A stretch of DNA of 6,555 nucleotides from assembly GCA_013336205.1 (NCBI GenBank), contig JAAXUD010000170.1, positions 1 to 6,555 on the forward strand, written 5' to 3'. The DNA is from Lentimicrobium sp. Lineage in GTDB: Bacteria; Bacteroidota; Bacteroidia; Bacteroidales; Lentimicrobiaceae. The notes beneath the pieces were generated by a model that had not been told where the DNA came from, made no database searches, and worked only from the letters and a program-made list of their open reading frames with translations. Shown one piece after another: positions 5,893 to 6,555 of the stretch (within the stretch, counting starts at the first letter, position 1; each line of letters starts with the position of its first letter). The position numbers and the translations under genes were made by a program.

Positions 5893-6555
5893 ATGAATAA
5901 GGTGGTTAACAATGCCCGCGAAGCGATTGACGGGATTAAAGACGGAATGACACTAATGGTTGGCGGATTCGGCCTTTCAGGCATTCCTGAAAATTCAATT
6001 TCAGCTCTTGTGGCCTCCGGAATTAAGGGATTAACCTGTATTTCAAACAACGCCGGGGTGGATGATTTCGGGCTGGGGTTGTTGCTGAAAAACCATCAGA
6101 TACATAAAATGATATCTTCATACGTTGGGGAAAATTCAGAATTTGAGCGCCGTTTGCTGAGTGGCGAACTGGAAGTAGAACTGATACCACAAGGCACGTT
6201 GGCTGAGCGCTGTAGGGCTGGTGGCGCAGGAATTCCGGCTTTTTTTGTTCCTGCAGGCTATGGTACCGAAGTCGCAGCTGGTAAGGAAGTGCGTGATTTT
6301 AATGGCAAACCCCATTTGCTCGAGCTGGCCCTTACGGCAGATTACGCTATTGTAAAGGCCTGGAAAGGCGATACTTACGGGAACCTGATTTATCGGCACA
6401 CTGCAAATAATTTCAACCAGGCGATGGCTACTGCCGGGAAAATTACCATTGCAGAAGTGGAAGAACTGGTTCCGGCCGGCGAATTGGACCCCAATCAAAT
6501 ACACACCCCCGGAATTTTCGTGCAAAGAATTTTTCAGGGAACCGGGTATGAGAAG
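5893..6555 (+). CDS. scoA: 3-oxoacid CoA-transferase subunit A (3' end beyond window)
   Basis: An open frame of 221 codons from ATG 5893 with no stop before the right edge. The translation begins MNKVVNNAREAIDGIKDGM and contains the family I CoA-transferase alpha-subunit signature: MVGGFGLSGIPE (22-33), the SNNAG block (51-55), LIPQGTLAERCRAGGAGIPAF in overlapping form (97-117), and the Y-G-T-E and F-N-G-K-P segments that follow. Subunit A binds the CoA moiety; the catalytic glutamate lies in subunit B, expected just downstream. The enzyme moves CoA from succinyl-CoA to acetoacetate or a related 3-oxoacid, allowing use of acetoacetate, the product of HMG-CoA lyase encoded on the same strand to the left. 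Family length is about 230-240 residues, so only a short tail is missing. Butyrate/acetoacetate transferases (AtoD type) are close relatives, but the sequence looks more like succinyl-CoA:3-ketoacid transferase. Confidence 0.9.
   Translation, partial: MNKVVNNAREAIDGIKDGMTLMVGGFGLSGIPENSISALVASGIKGLTCISNNAGVDDFGLGLLLKNHQIHKMISSYVGENSEFERRLLSGELEVELIPQGTLAERCRAGGAGIPAFFVPAGYGTEVAAGKEVRDFNGKPHLLELALTADYAIVKAWKGDTYGNLIYRHTANNFNQAMATAGKITIAEVEELVPAGELDPNQIHTPGIFVQRIFQGTGYEK

Noticed and set aside
6136..6525. Minus-strand frame of 129 codons near the right edge
   Set aside because: It is antisense to the well-supported CoA-transferase subunit A.

Overview
The window looks like chromosomal DNA from a member of the Bacteroidota. 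The evidence is a hybrid sensor kinase that ends in a response-regulator receiver and an AraC-type DNA-binding domain, an exported hydrolase whose signal peptide ends in Phe-Ala-Gln, a lipoprotein with an acidic lipoprotein-export-type sequence after its cysteine, A/T-rich leaders without Shine-Dalgarno sequences, and a Bacteroidota-type HMG-CoA lyase. No RNA genes, CRISPR arrays or transposase genes were seen, and no gene-free stretch exceeds 300 bases.

Layout. Bases 1-111 are the last 36 codons of an acyl-CoA dehydrogenase. Bases 112-691 are a compact cassette: a 22-bp tandem array and imperfect inverted repeats built from GGGACGA/GGGACGT heptamers enclose a 121-residue four-helix-bundle protein of the 23S rRNA intervening-sequence (S23/IVP) family. 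HMG-CoA lyase follows at 702-1568, then a secreted alpha/beta hydrolase (best start 1651, end 2490). Two minus-strand genes come next: a surface-type lipoprotein (2612-3313) and a 727-residue hybrid kinase/receiver/AraC regulator (3468-5651). Divergent from the regulator, and running off the right edge, is the A subunit of a 3-oxoacid CoA-transferase (5893 onward).

How the genes fit. Acyl-CoA dehydrogenase, HMG-CoA lyase and 3-oxoacid CoA-transferase fit the late steps of leucine/isovalerate breakdown and acetoacetate handling: HMG-CoA is split to acetoacetate and acetyl-CoA, and acetoacetate is reactivated with CoA. The cassette sits exactly in the seam between the dehydrogenase stop and the lyase start, so it looks like an insertion into an older operon. 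The regulator, lipoprotein and hydrolase form an envelope/signalling insert between the two halves of the metabolic set; whether the regulator controls any of these genes cannot be read from sequence alone.

The most unusual element is the S23-protein cassette. Its complementary ends could pair in RNA across the whole gene, an arrangement reminiscent of 23S rRNA intervening sequences, but here it lies between protein-coding genes.
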